This document shows positions 36,501 to 48,111 of a stretch of 64,000 nt of DNA, piece after piece; the stretch's first letter is position 1, and each line of letters opens with the position of its first letter. Both the position numbers and the translations under genes were made by a program. Under the pieces are notes generated by a model that searched no databases, was not told where the DNA came from, and worked only from the letters and a program-made list of their open reading frames with translations. Source of the DNA: Marsupella aquatica (Eukaryota > Marchantiophyta). Where the stretch lies: contig OZ316892.1 of the NCBI GenBank assembly GCA_973895155.1, positions 9,734,001-9,798,000 of the forward strand. The letters are read 5' to 3'.

Positions 36501-36577
36501 TCTTCCGAAGCAGAGGGTGTCTCCACAATCACCCATTCGCTCTCAGCATCAGACGAATCAGCGTGTGACATCTCCAT
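30544..36577 (-). CDS. FUC95A: GH95 1,2-alpha-L-fucosidase
   Basis: Ten minus-strand exons join in phase to give 904 residues: 36577-36274, 35462-35317, 35101-34110, 33819-33687, 33456-33298, 33145-32918, 32676-32575, 32367-32232, 31960-31759 and 30856-30544. The fold signature is complete: [96 protein letters not shown] and [12 protein letters not shown]. By family knowledge the active-site residues map to Asn487 and Asn489, Glu687 (LLEW) and Asp797 (QIDGN). Plant GH95 removes alpha-1,2-fucose from xyloglucan or similar cell-wall glycans. Unusually, the N-terminus is a 60-residue acidic Glu/Ser/Gly tract with no signal peptide. A basic Ser/Arg-rich insertion of about 60 residues precedes the [12 protein letters not shown] segment. 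Confidence 0.93.
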
Positions 36578-36725
36578 CACTTCTAATTTCTCCTGCTCTC
36601 CTGCTCTCCTCTCTTGAGATCCGGATCAGGTTGAGAGCAAAGCATCTGACCCATCAGCCACGCTGACCTCTCCTCCACTCCTAATTTCTCCTGCTCTCCT
36701 GCTCAGGTTGAGAAGGAAGAGAATT
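36578..36725 (-). repeat. CTCCTGCT-rich leader with a direct repeat
   Basis: The fucosidase 5' leader contains two copies of a CTAATTTCTCCTGCTCTCCT block about 105 bp apart (near 36583 and 36690). Each is followed by CAGGTTGAGA. It is pyrimidine-rich on the + strand. Confidence 0.75.
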
Positions 36726-37044
36726 TGCTCAGATTATCATAAGATATATAAGTCATTCAAAGCACATATTACAACAATGAAATTCTTACTTACCAAAGAT
36801 ACGTACCAAAGACCAAGGATGATTGTAGTCATTGGGGACGCTTGCCACCTCCACAACTGAGGGCATCTCAGGCTATTTTGAGCATGGGTAGGTCCGGCTC
36901 ATCTACCTGTGTTCAATCTAAAGGTTGGAATTCATCACATGGAGGGGAGATGAAACCACTGTCACCTAATGCAACAGCATGAACCCCTCCAAATGACTTT
37001 CAGATGGAGGAAAGATCAAAACAATATTCCTAGAATCGTCTGCA

Positions 37045-38775
37045 TCACCGAGTTATTGAGTACGACTTGTCCTTGGGAATGGCTTGAAGCAGGGTAAGCT
37101 CAAAGAGCTCACATCTGATGGGCATTTCCACTTCGTAGAATGGATTCTTCAACACATAATCAGCATAGAGTTCATAAATGGTTTTAAGCAAATTCGGTAC
37201 GCCCGGTGCTCCAGGTTCAGTTGCAACAAACAGTTTTGTACCTGGACAATATCAATATAAAACGTTTCAATTCAGACCGAAAGAGCTCGAAATAAATAGT
37301 AATAAGAAACGTGGATATAAATAACCATACGATAGACCATGTACCCAATCACGCAGGCATGTAATAGATTTTGCCAATAGATCCAAGTTCGTTGAAAAGG
37401 CTCATGAATTTGGAAACTAATGGTCGTGTAAATCTGTAAAATTAGTAGGCGAGGGGTTTCTCTCACCCTGCATACCTACCGACTGAATGTATTCTATTAG
37501 GCATCCAGACCTATTTCTTCGGACGTGAGAGACAAGGAGATAAAAATTATCTTACCTTCTAGTCTAGGACATTTTTCCCTCATATTCAACAGTTCAATGA
37601 CCAAGAAAGAACACTCAGCAACGTCACACATTTCAAAGCTTGAGAACATGCATAATGTGCACTTAATTGAAAAATAGTATCGCCATGCTTACATCTGTAC
37701 AGATGGGATCTAGTGACAGAAGTTGTTATGCAATTTGGACAACCCGGGTACACCAAACTGAAAGTTGAGCATCCTTACGGGTGACACGAGCGTAAATTAT
37801 GCATTCCATATCATCTAAAGTGGACCAAATCTAATGAGCCCACAGAGTCAGTGTTGTTATCCTTGATGCAAGTGGAAATCTGGCCAGTGATCCGATCAGT
37901 GTGCTACTTTTGACGTCACCTACTGTAGAGGTTTTCTAATAGATCGTCACTAATGAATTGTCCACTCCGTGAAAATGAAGTCCACGAGACATTAGAAACT
38001 CTAATAGGCATGATAACAACTAGACGACCATGGTAAAATCATTCGCTACGGACAACGGCCGTCCATCACAATGTGTGTCTTGGTTCTATTCTGCATCTGA
38101 TCCTACAATTCCAAGGAAGTAGCCGTTAGAAACAGTGATGCGTGGGAAAGGTCAGGTCGACGGTACCTGTAAGCGACTGGAAGCAGTGAAGATCAAATGT
38201 ATCGGCCTCCAGAACTTCAATCCCAGTGCAGCCTGGTGTAGGAGAAAGCTGAACCGAAATCGCATGCAACGAGTGCCAGAGACTCGCTAGTCTCAAACTG
38301 TCATTAGTGTCCAACCGTCCCGTGGAACCATAATCCTGCCACATGAGTGACCACCCTAGATTACAACAACAGCCACTATTACAAATAAGCAAGGCACTGC
38401 TCGCCACTTGGTTAAAAAGGAGACCAGACCCGGCTTTGGCTTAATTAGTCAGTATCAGGACTATAGTATATTTCACTCCACCAGCTAATCTAGTACTCAG
38501 GACCGAACGGTCAATTGGGCTCTAACTAGTTGGTCACTGACAGGGATTCACTTCATGGTGGTTTTACGACCTTTTCCAGCATTCCCCTTGCAGAGGCTCG
38601 GACAAAGAGATAGATTTAAACTGCACTTGGGGAAGCTCTTGTCCAGGACCCTGAAGAATAGACTTGTGAGGTCGATCGAATGTCGGAAGGAGATATTTTG
38701 ATAAAACTGACATACCTTGTAGAAGCTGAGGCCGCCGGACTTGTTAATGACGAAAAGATTATATATACTTGCCAT
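37045..38775 (-). CDS. TRAPPC4: TRAPP complex subunit TRS23/TRAPPC4
   Basis: Three minus-strand exons (38775-38716, 38335-38167, 37241-37045) encode 141 residues, the usual plant length. Exon 1 gives the longin-like start [20 protein letters not shown]. Exon 2 holds [20 protein letters not shown] and [19 protein letters not shown]. Exon 3 ends with [23 protein letters not shown]23 is a core subunit of the TRAPP tethering complexes and helps form the site that activates Rab1/Ypt1 in ER-Golgi traffic. Splice phases agree across both introns (380 and 925 bp). It lies 467 bp upstream of the co-oriented fucosidase gene, close enough for the fucosidase promoter to overlap its 3' end. Confidence 0.95.
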
Positions 38776-41100
38776 CCGTATGAGCTCGCAGCTGAACCAC
38801 TGTTCGACTAGTGGAAAGAGACGGACAGGCGGGGCAGCAATGGCGCTCTCTAGCAAGAGCCCAGACTGGCCAAGACATAAGCAGACAGCGTTTCATGCAG
38901 GTTAGAAGCCTGAATCGTAAGCTTGCTGACACGGTATCCAACCGGAACCAACTTATGAACAGGACAGATTGGAAACAGAGGAAGAAAGCTGAGATTCGGA
39001 AAAGCATGATCCGATTTCGGGTCCTAAATTACAATAAAGGAGACGCTGGAAAGTCAAGTGTATACCAAAACGACAAAAACGCCGAACGGAGAGATAGGAT
39101 CCCACAGCCAAAAGACCCAATAATAAAAGGAGGGGAAAAGGGACCCAATAAAGGGAGGGACAAGGGAAAGACCCCATGAGACCAAACAAGCCAAAGAGTC
39201 CCCCACAAGGCCACAATGAGTCCCCCACAAGGCCACAATGAGTCCCCCACACAGCAACAAAAGTGCGAACTGAAAGTCAGGCAGTGTCCCAAAGTACAGA
39301 AACCCACCAGCTCACGTTTATTTTTGCACGAGGTGAGGGGAGTGCAGAGCACATTTGAGTGATATGTCCCCAACTTGCAGCTTCTTTCTCCACTAAAACT
39401 TGATGAGTTATAGGATGGCCGTCTGGTCTATGGTTACTTTTAGCCTGTGACCAGAAGGTGAGGAATGCTTGAGTGCAAGAAGCTTTTTTGAGCTTTCTTG
39501 GAGCATGGTTCAAGCTAGAACCCTTGCTCAGACTTCCATTATAGTACTTAACTAGTGTTTGGAAAAAAATTACTTCCAGGAAAGAGATTATGGGAATGTC
39601 AGATACCTCTAAAAATTGTTACACCCGTAACCTGCATTCCCTATAGGAATTACGACAGGCAAACTTAAATTATGTGGTCAAGGGAATAGGTGACTCAATC
39701 AGGTCAGAAGAGCATCTCTTGCTAGAGTCCTTTCTTACTCATTGTAACTATCTTCCATGGCCAACTGAAAAGCAACCTGACAAGATAATTTTCCTAAAGA
39801 ACAAGTGTAAGCATCTGACAACAACACTGGCTTGAAATCTTGAAAATAGATCAGATCCCTAAGTAACAGGTATGAGCATCTGACAACAACTCTGGATTGA
39901 AATCTTGAAACTCAACAATCAACCCAATAAGGAGTAAAGAACTACATAATCTCTTCCATATACCAATGCAGTAACCAAAACACCCGTCCCTGAAAACCCA
40001 ATAAAGTTCCATGGAGTGGGCTAGACCTGACTTCTTGCATTTTCTTTACTAGGTTGGTCAACATAGGGTCACAGTAACAAAATCCCATTGGGTTGAAGAT
40101 GCTTTAACAATGAACTTGAGGCTTGCCACTAAACTTTAAAAGGGCAGACAGAAGTCCCAAGGTTAAAACTTACAGAGTCACAGAAGTTTTTACTGGCTAA
40201 ATACTAAGTCTACTTCATTAATTGGGTGAAGGTGGAAATTTAGAGGGTAATAAAAATCTTTTATCCTGCTAAGTACTAAGCACTTCATTTTGGACGTACC
40301 TTTAGCTTTATCTTGATGATCAAAATTGCTGAACCGGGAGGTGGGAGATTGAAACTGCTAGTGTAAAGATAGAGTTTTTTGGGCACTGAAAAAGTAATCA
40401 ATTAGACCTTTTTGAGGGTAGCAAACCGTGGTGGTTTCATTTGTACTCCTTTTTCAGGTCGTGGCCCACTAGGGTGTTCGTCTTCTAGGCCACTTAGTGG
40501 TATCTTTGGTTTTAGTTCCATTTTAGCGGCTTCTTGGGTAGTTGGACCTCTTTGGTCGTGTTGAGGCCTTTTCCCCTTCCCTTTCCCTCCATTTATGGGT
40601 TGCTTTGCCTTTGGGTTGCTTTGCCTTTTGGACCCTCTCTCCCAGTTTGCTACTTTTGGACTGTGATATCTCTTTTTTCGGGTTTGACCTGTCTTGCTTT
40701 TATTCCATCGTACTTTGTTTGGCCCTCGTCTTTCTTTCATGATTAAGTGGTGTGCATCTTCTCGAACACTGCGAACGCAAATCCATGTCGTCATCTACAG
40801 TAGTCGAGATAGCAAAGGTAGACATTCAATCAATCAAACGCAGGCTGCATGTAATGTGGACGATCTTAAATCAAGAGCCTTCCAGGGAAGGGATCGTTGC
40901 GTTCGGCTCCATCCTCGATACCTGAAGCTTTAGTCCCTCGGTTTTTGTTTGCTTAGTGTACCTGATTGAATTCAATGTTCCAGAGAATCGCTCAGCTCCC
41001 AACGCTTCAGGCCTTATCAAGAGCAATTCGTTTTTGCGACGATGGAATTGTGACCTGAGGATTTGTCAATTAGTATATAGACTGGACGAAGAGACACTGA
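38776..41100. other. intergenic, purine-rich tracts, no gene recognised
   Basis: Purine-rich sequence at 39040-39180 and its pyrimidine-rich counterpart at 40540-40660 generate open frames on both strands that I judge non-coding. The rest is AT-rich. Confidence 0.5.
39197..39252. repeat. 22-bp tandem repeat, 2.5 copies
   Basis: Two perfect copies of GAGTCCCCCACAAGGCCACA plus AT are followed by a partial third copy (GAGTCCCCCACA). Confidence 0.9.
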
Positions 41101-41106
41101 GTATGT

Positions 41107-41645
41107 AGAGAGCCACCCTTGCAGCTGTTTCCTGGCTTCAAGTGTTACTAGATCCGCAGAGCTTCAATTCTATCTGAGAAAAAGGGAACGTTGATGTTGG
41201 CACCGAGCTTCAATTCCAGTCGAGCAGAATTGAAATACCCAGCTCCCCCTCTCTCCAACTCTAGTTAAGATCAATTTGCTTTATCAGGATGGAATTTAAC
41301 CTGTGGATGAACTAAGAAATTTCAAGACTTATCGAAGAGTTACGAGCATACAAGAGAGTTCCTTGTGCTGTTGTTTTACTGGCTTCAAGTGTTTTGTGCA
41401 TCCGATTGCTTCAATTCCCACTTGAGAAGAAAGGACGGAGTGACTCGCAGTGTAGATTTTTTCCGCTTGAGAAGAATTGAAGGAGTGAGTTGGAGGGGAG
41501 TGACCGAGCATACAAGAGAGACCCGTTTGCTGTTGTTTCCTGGCTTCAAGCATTTGTGCATCCCATGGCTTCAATTCTTGATTGAGAGCAAGCGAAGGGG
41601 TGATTTGCAGGGTAGCTTTTATTCCAATTGAGAAGAATTGAAGGA
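41107..41645. repeat. diverged tandem repeat in the dioxygenase leader
   Basis: Units share GCATACAAGAGAG, a TGTTGTTT(C/A)CTGGCTTCAAG block and CTTCAATTC...GAGAAGAATTGAA. The two clearest units start at 41344 and 41506 (period 162 bp); an older unit lies near 41107. The array ends at the start codon of the dioxygenase, so it probably forms the 5' untranslated region. Confidence 0.8.
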
Positions 41646-41668
41646 GTCCTTCGAAGGGGAAGCGGAAA

Positions 41669-42966
41669 ATGGGACCATGGGCCGTCGAGATAGAAGAGAG
41701 ACTTGAGAAGCTGGATGTAGATTCGAGCTTCGTAGTAGACCCGGAGCATCGGCCAACAGCGAGGCCCAATCCTGACGATGACAACATTCCCTTGATAGAT
41801 TTGAGCCCCTTTCTGGAATTGTTGGAGTCTTCGGAGGGTTGGACTCCCGACCAAATTGGGGAGCTCATCACCAAAGCTCTCGATGCGAACAATGCGAGCG
41901 TCCTGCGAGGTTTGATTGATGAGGTGGGAGTGGCCTGTAAGGATTGGGGTTTCTTCCAGGTCACCGGTCATGGAGTTCCCCTCACGCTGGTGAACGACAT
42001 GCAGTACATCGCCCAGGCGTTTTTCGACCTCCCTTTGGTAGAAAAGCGCAAAATTCGACGCACATTTGACAATTTCCTGGGACACTTCGATTCGGAACTC
42101 ACCAAGAACAAACGGGATTGGAAAGAGGTCGTCGACATTTCTTGTGGTGAGTCTTTGCAGCTTCCAAAGGAGGTATACGGAGACAAAGCATCCGATGAAA
42201 CCATAGTGTACTCGAATCAATGGCCGGATAACCCGGCCGGCTTCCGTGAAATTTGCGAGACGTACATTCTTGCCACGGAAACGTTGGCGTCCCATCTCTT
42301 GGGAATCATCAGCCTCAGCTTGGGCCTGCCGTTCGAGCACTTCCACCCGAGCTTCGAAGACAACATCAGTTTTCTGCGCTTAAATTACTATTCGAAATGC
42401 CCCGTTCCTGACCTGACCCTGGGCGTGGGCAGGCACAAAGATTCGGGAGCATTGACGGTGTTCTTGCAGGATGAAGTGGGCGGGTTGCAGGTGAGTTGAT
42501 CCTCACTAAACCTCAAGTCCTCAATTGCCATCATGCTGTCAGAGCCGGTTCAGACAACATTGTGACCCTGTAGACTCGATAGATTGTATGTAGCGCCATG
42601 TGCTTCCGCTTTGATTGAAGTGACCTGGTGCAGGTGAGAAGGAAGGATGGGGAGTGGATCTCGGTGCAGCCTCGAAGAGATGCATTTGTTATCAATCTGG
42701 CAGACGTGTTTCAGGTGTGGAGCAATGACAAGTATCGCAGCATTGAGCATCGAGTGGTGGTGAATGAGAACAAAGACCGTTTCTCATTTCCTCTGTTCTA
42801 CCACCCTTCTTGCAAGGCAAGTATAGAGCCTGTTAAGGAGTTGCTTGATGAGGAGCACCCACCGAAGTACCGACCGTTCTCCTTTGGCATGTTCCAGAAA
42901 ACTAGAAACGATGGCAACTTCAAGGAGCTGGGAGATGACATTCAGATTCATCACTTTGCTATCTAA
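41669..42966 (+). CDS. 2-oxoglutarate/Fe(II)-dependent dioxygenase (DOXC-type)
   Basis: Two exons (41669-42490, 42634-42966) encode 384 residues, with a 143-bp intron in phase 0 and a strong start context (aaaATGG). The non-haem dioxygenase N-domain includes ACKDWGFFQVTGHGVP. The jelly-roll core carries the iron ligands His256 and Asp258 (GRHKDSG) and His313 (IEHRVVV). The 2-oxoglutarate-binding Arg323-x-Ser325 follows (RFSFP). The closest style is the plant clade of Arabidopsis At3g19000/At3g19010, whose members oxidise specialised metabolites. No substrate can be assigned. The first exon also carries long antisense open frames, which are shadows of its GC-rich coding sequence. Confidence 0.92.
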
Positions 42967-43852
42967 TTTCTCAAATAAATTGAGACAGGCTGCATACTGC
43001 ATAAGAACACGATGATAAGTGACTATACCTCGACAAGCTTGTCTGAACGTAGAGCTGAGCAGTTCGTTAAAAGAGCAACGAAAAGCTTACTGTAGCATGT
43101 TCTAGCACCATATAGCTTCCCCAAGTGGATGCAACTAACATTGTGATTCAGTTTTCCGGGGACCATAAGAAGTTGTCAAGAGAAACTACCGTCCCATGGG
43201 ATGTTGTTAGATTTCTTCTCGAACAAACTTGTCCAATAGCCTTATAAAAAGAATTCTGCTGCTGAAAAAAGGCCAAACGATGCAATGGACTCAAACAAGA
43301 GGGGATTTTATAATAGTACTCGATATAGACAAATCGAGGTCCGCGACGGAGCACTGAGCCAAGCGGGCCTTAGAAAATAAAAGATGTGGTCATATTAACA
43401 AAGGTGGATACAAAAAGTAGGAGTGGTCAGAGCCGCGCTATATGGGAGATTCCCTGGGACCCCGAAGAATCAGCTGCGTCAGAATCCTGCAGGAGTCTTT
43501 TCTCCAAAGACTAGGAAACAACGAATAAATGTGCTACTCTACATAATTTTACAAATTACGAGCCTTCATGGTCAAACTTTGGAAGCTTATAGAATAGTGA
43601 TCTAACGTTTGTTCGCCAGGGCTTGAAGAATTCTCATGTGGTTCAACAGATACAAAACTGCATAAGCTTCTACAAATGCCATATTCCATCATTGTAGTCA
43701 TTCCAGACATGAAAGAAGCATGGTGTTTGAGCTCATAATACGCCTGATTTACACCCCATATGCTTTGATCTTGAGCTTCAGGATACATCTCCAGGTGTAG
43801 CACTATGTAAACTATGAGCTAGGGAACACTTCTAGCACTTCAAGCAGATCCA
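42967..43852. other. convergent 3' region, no gene recognised
   Basis: The dioxygenase and the GID8-like gene point towards each other here. Both 3' untranslated regions must lie within these 0.9 kb. No other coding signal is seen. Confidence 0.6.
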
Positions 43853-46499
43853 TCAGGTTTTCAGAAATGATGTGATGCCAAAAGGAGGAGGGCCGTCCTG
43901 TTCAAATCACCCCCACTGATGTATTAGTATTCTATTAATTCGACATTTATGGAATCACAAACTAGTTTAGTGTGCAGTCCTAAAACCTTCAATTCGTCAA
44001 TACCTGTACTTAGCCCTAGCCCAGTTCTTTCTCACCCATGCCATTTTATTCTAACTTCAAATAGCCTGTCCTCCATTTATCGCTAGCACAATAGAGAAAG
44101 CTGCAAACTAACAGACAAAACCGAAGTTCCAAATCCATCTTTTTCGTGAAAACCTACCGACGAGGTCCAACAGTCCATTACTCAGAATTCGTACCTTGCC
44201 TTTTTCCTGATGCAGCCGTTGTTGTACAACTGTCATGTGCTGTATAAGTCTTTCCATGGATGTATGACTCGGAAGATTAGCATGGACTAGTCACAACAAC
44301 AGAGACGCTTTCAGGCTCAAGTTTCCTGACCACCACACTAAGAAGAAAGAACAGAGTTTCTCGAAGACACCCCACAGGTGAGCCTGCTTCAAGAAATCTC
44401 ACTGTAGCTAATCTCTGAAAATGGAATAGTACCATTAACTTTCACACAGATGATCAGATGACAAAAAGGCCATCTAAAAATCCACAGATCGAAACATAGA
44501 ACATACACAATGAAGATCTTTGAGAAAATCTACCTAACACAGCACAGTTCAGTGCATCCGCAATGCTTTGGCGGTGATCCATGCTGAGGAGAGAAAACAA
44601 GGGTGACGTTTCCGGGTCTTCATATGCTAACAACGCCATACAATCCTGTAGATTGCAACAAATCCGTAAGACGAAGATCGCTGTTTTAGCAACAATTGCA
44701 TATGAAAAGAAGTGCTGCCAAGTGTGTAATCTTGATCCACATGGTAGTATATGCGAGAACACATTTCCATGCTTTTTGACCACCACTGAAAGCTAGGATG
44801 CTTTCATCTAACTTTTCATATATTTGCGATAGATGAAATGTACTGAAATTTTCCAAACGACAGGAAACTTGGAATGGTGAATAGGACCAATGCAATCTGA
44901 AACTAGTAAGCACACCTGTAACCTCTCCAGATATCTCTCTTGCTTTCCAAATTGATCCAGCTCCTTTCGTGCAAACTCCAAGGCACCTGTGCTGCTAGAT
45001 AAAACATCAAGGTTACAACAGGAGACAGTACAAGAAAACCAAATCCCCATAGTGAACTTTAACTTTAAAAACTCTCCACTACTCATCATATTCCCAGCTA
45101 GAGCCAGGCTGAGATTACACACCAACTTTTAAGTAACAAAAGATAAATTCTTGTACAAAATTTCAATTAGCTCCCAGGAGAGGCATGTCAAAATACTATG
45201 ACAAGAACTTTAAATTTGTTTCATCCATATTCTGAGGCACCCCTCACATGCTTGATCTTTGCAAATTCTGTATTCAACATCTTTATGGAGCACCGCGAAA
45301 CAAACAATTAAGGAAAAGTACCCGGGTCAAGTACCAATCTTTGGAGCGAACAAGCTCAACAAAATGGAGAGTCAAGAGGTCGAAGTACACATCCTTGTTT
45401 GTTTGCAACAGATCAGCAGCAAGCTGGTTCGTCAGCCTAATGGCCTCCAGAACATTGCCCTCCAGCACATGTTTATATATTGCTGCAGCACAAAGAGCAT
45501 ATCCAGACATGCAGAGTCTCAAGGGTCATTAATTATTTTCATTTGATAATTCAAAGAGATATGGTAGAGCAAAAAGGGTAAAATAAAGTAAAACGTAAAA
45601 CCAAGGACTCAAGCAACCCTCAAACGGAATCATGTCCTCCCCATTGAAATGAAAATATGTTTAAGGATAGTTACGAACGCAGGCACCCACGTTTCCTCTT
45701 GTCGATGTCTACCGAGTAATCAGCTGTCAGCTGCATTCCCGTGCAGGATATGAACGTCTCGGCAGTCTCCTTGAAACAGTTGTGTACTAAATAGGACAAA
45801 ACTATCTTACGAACGTCATTGTCATTAATTTTCTGCGCAGTGCAACCACGTCGAAATCACAACCCCTTTCTTCCTCGGGATTCACAAAAACATATCCATA
45901 TCAAAACTCAAGAATATAAGTTCCAAATTTTCTTATAAATTCTCTATCAAGCTACCAGAACAAGTCACTCGGAATTCACATTTACGTAAGATGGCTAATC
46001 AAGGCAGCATAGAGTGAACTCTTCCCCGCTTATTATTCGCGTGAGAGATGGATCTGAATTTTGGCTGTGTCCAGCGCTCGACAAAGAGGAAATGAGATGC
46101 TCGGAAAGGGTCCACGGAATGCACTTATAACTTTCACACCCGTGGAGCTCCATTCCGAGAATATCAGTAACTGAAGCTTCAGTCACCACGAAACGGTTGT
46201 GATAGCGCGCCATTGCCGTCTAGGGTGAAGACACAACATCACCCTGAGAGAAACTCCGAAAACTATCGTTCCCAACAAAGCCTTTCTTGCCGTGATCTTC
46301 TCAGAAACGAGGCAGACAAGGGCGGACAGCGAGCCAGCGCGACAGTATCAATCGTTGACCACAATCGGCATAGAATCACTACGCCGAGAGGAGAAGTTGT
46401 GATCGCTATACACCTGAACTTATTCAAACCTGACGACAACAGACGAGAAAAGAAGATACAACCCACCACATGCTCGAAGTCTCGTGGATCCACATCCAT
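43853..46499 (-). CDS. GID8: LisH-CTLH-CRA protein, GID8/TWA1-like (CTLH E3 ligase complex)
   Basis: Seven minus-strand exons give 215 residues: 46499-46467, 45832-45691, 45482-45335, 44991-44916, 44645-44534, 44286-44195 and 43897-43853. Exon 2 is the LisH motif (NDNDVRKIVLSYLVHNCFKE). Exon 3 is CTLH (LEGNVLEAIRLTNQLAADLL, then FVELVRSKD). Exons 4-6 form the CRA domain (CTGALEFARKEL, MALLAYEDPETSPLFSLLS, SMERLIQHMTVVQQRLHQE). Exon 7 supplies only the end, DGPPPFGITSFLKT. GID8-type proteins scaffold the GID/CTLH ubiquitin-ligase complex. The 33-nt first exon has a weak donor (GTGGGT), and the exon 2 donor is also GTGGGT, so these two junctions are the least certain; all phases agree. Without the seventh exon the frame would read on to a stop at 44108. 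Confidence 0.88.
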
Positions 46500-48110
46500 T
46501 GTTCCTCGTTCTCCCTTTCCACCTCCCAGGGGAAAATACGCAGCACAATCTCGATCGGCACACGCAACCGGCTTGATTACCTAGTGCTGAAACGATCAAG
46601 CACTCAGAATTGAATCCCGCACCATTAAGAGGACCTCCAACACGCTCCTTCTGCAGCTTCTCCTTGCCCACTCATACCTTCCACGCTGAGGGGCGCATTC
46701 GTACTCTCCCCACCTCGTTTTTCGAGCCTTTGCTCTGATTTCTTTCTAACAAGGGACCACTTCCAGAAGAAAAAAGTTCACTCCGCCCGACTTCTGAAAT
46801 TCCCACACCCTAGCTCGGCGTACTCCATCGACAATCTTGGATTGTTATGCGAGAGCAGCAGCAGCAGCAGTAGTGGTACCAGAGCTCGGTACAGTACATT
46901 ATGGGGGGATTACGGGCACGACAATTTGTTCAGGTCCCTGTGGACCCTGTTGCTAGCCTATTGTGCTACAGTCCAACTCTACCACACTCTACAAAGGGAA
47001 CAGAAATATAATAGAAGTCCTTCTGTCAGGAGGCCTGTACTACACTACTACTTCTGTCGGGAGGTCTGTACTGAACCATAAGTCCAGCTCTTCATACCAA
47101 TCTTCCAATCCGTCCATCGTATAAACAGTGCCCTCTCTCGCTTCGTGGACTGAAAGACTCGGTTCGCAATGTATGCCACGCGCACCACAGTGTGTGCTGT
47201 ATGGACAATCTAGACATTTGGCCGACAACATCTGTTTCCCCACAATAGGGTTGGCCCCACTTTGCCGACTCCAAAGACTATTTTTTCCACATATGTTTAG
47301 TAATTGGTATGATGATATTTTCTCATGAGAATGTCTAAACTTGACCGTCTTGATATTGTGTGACTTTAATCGTTCGTGCAGGTGAAGTCTAAGGGCCCTA
47401 CCAGGTTGAAGAGTAGTGACCATGTTCGCTATGGTACAGTACGGAAAGGAACAGACCGTTCCGTTACAGTCTAGTACTCTACTCTAATCTATGGCTTAGG
47501 CTGCCTAGTTTTTAAAGTGTAATTTACTAGACTAGCCTGAGTACCCGTTAGTCTATAGTATAGGCTGCCTAGATGTTAAGGTGTAATTTACTAGACTAGC
47601 CTGATCACCCGCTCCTTGAATGGAAAGAGAAGGAGAAAAAAAAACCTTGCAGAGTGAAAGGATTCCATGTTATTTCCTGTTCATTTTTTATTTTTTATGT
47701 TTTTGTTGAAATAAATAAGGATTTCATGTTATTTCCTGTTCATCATTGGCTCCATCTCTATTTTTTGTGTGCACCCTCATATTCAGTAGTTATGCCCTCA
47801 GGTAGAGTCAAAGTCTAGAGTGAAGGCCCATGGAGTAGCTCTATATTAGTCATATTGCCACTCTTTTCTGGCTCTTTGCACATGAATTAAAGGTCATTTG
47901 GGGCAAACATGGAACACCTAAGAGTGGGACTTGACTGGTTTGCGGGGGGAGGGGGGGAGGGGGTCAGGGGGGGCAATGGTGACTTTTCCACCCAAACATA
48001 ATTCCTTGAACCAAGGAGCCATGTTAAGATCACCTGGGGAGGTGATCTAAAATTATAGACAGAACAAGCACTCCACAAGCATTTCCTTGGGCCCACCCTT
48101 GCAATGTACT
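46500..48110. other. upstream of the GID8-like gene, no gene recognised
   Basis: The first few hundred bases are presumably the GID8 promoter and leader and include a CAG run near 46855. The rest is AT-rich. Two local duplications near 47480-47610 and 47655-47745 are noted separately. Confidence 0.5.
47480..47608. repeat. direct duplication, about 63 bp unit
   Basis: Two copies of a segment share GGCTGCCTAG and GTGTAATTTACTAGACTAGC, followed by CTGA. Only a few differences separate them. Confidence 0.85.
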
Positions 48111-48111
48111 A

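Noticed and set aside
39040-40794. Purine-rich blocks at 39.1 and 40.6 kb as terminal inverted repeats of one element
   Set aside because: The similarity is limited to low-complexity GGGAAAGG-type sequence. No target duplication or internal coding sequence supports an element.
41546-42346. Minus-strand open frame of 266 codons opposite the dioxygenase exon
   Set aside because: It lies exactly antisense to a well-supported enzyme exon, has no recognisable domain, and arises from the codon bias of the sense strand.
44108-44286. Alternative GID8-like ending reading through to a stop at 44108
   Set aside because: A donor after ...HQEKGK (GTACGA) and an exon at 43897-43853 restore the conserved C-terminus, whereas the read-through tail matches nothing in the family.
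45995-46213. Open frame starting MARYHNRF as the N-terminus of the GID8-like gene
   Set aside because: It has no donor in suitable phase to the LisH exon and no family similarity. The MDVDPRDFEHV exon at 46499 fits better.
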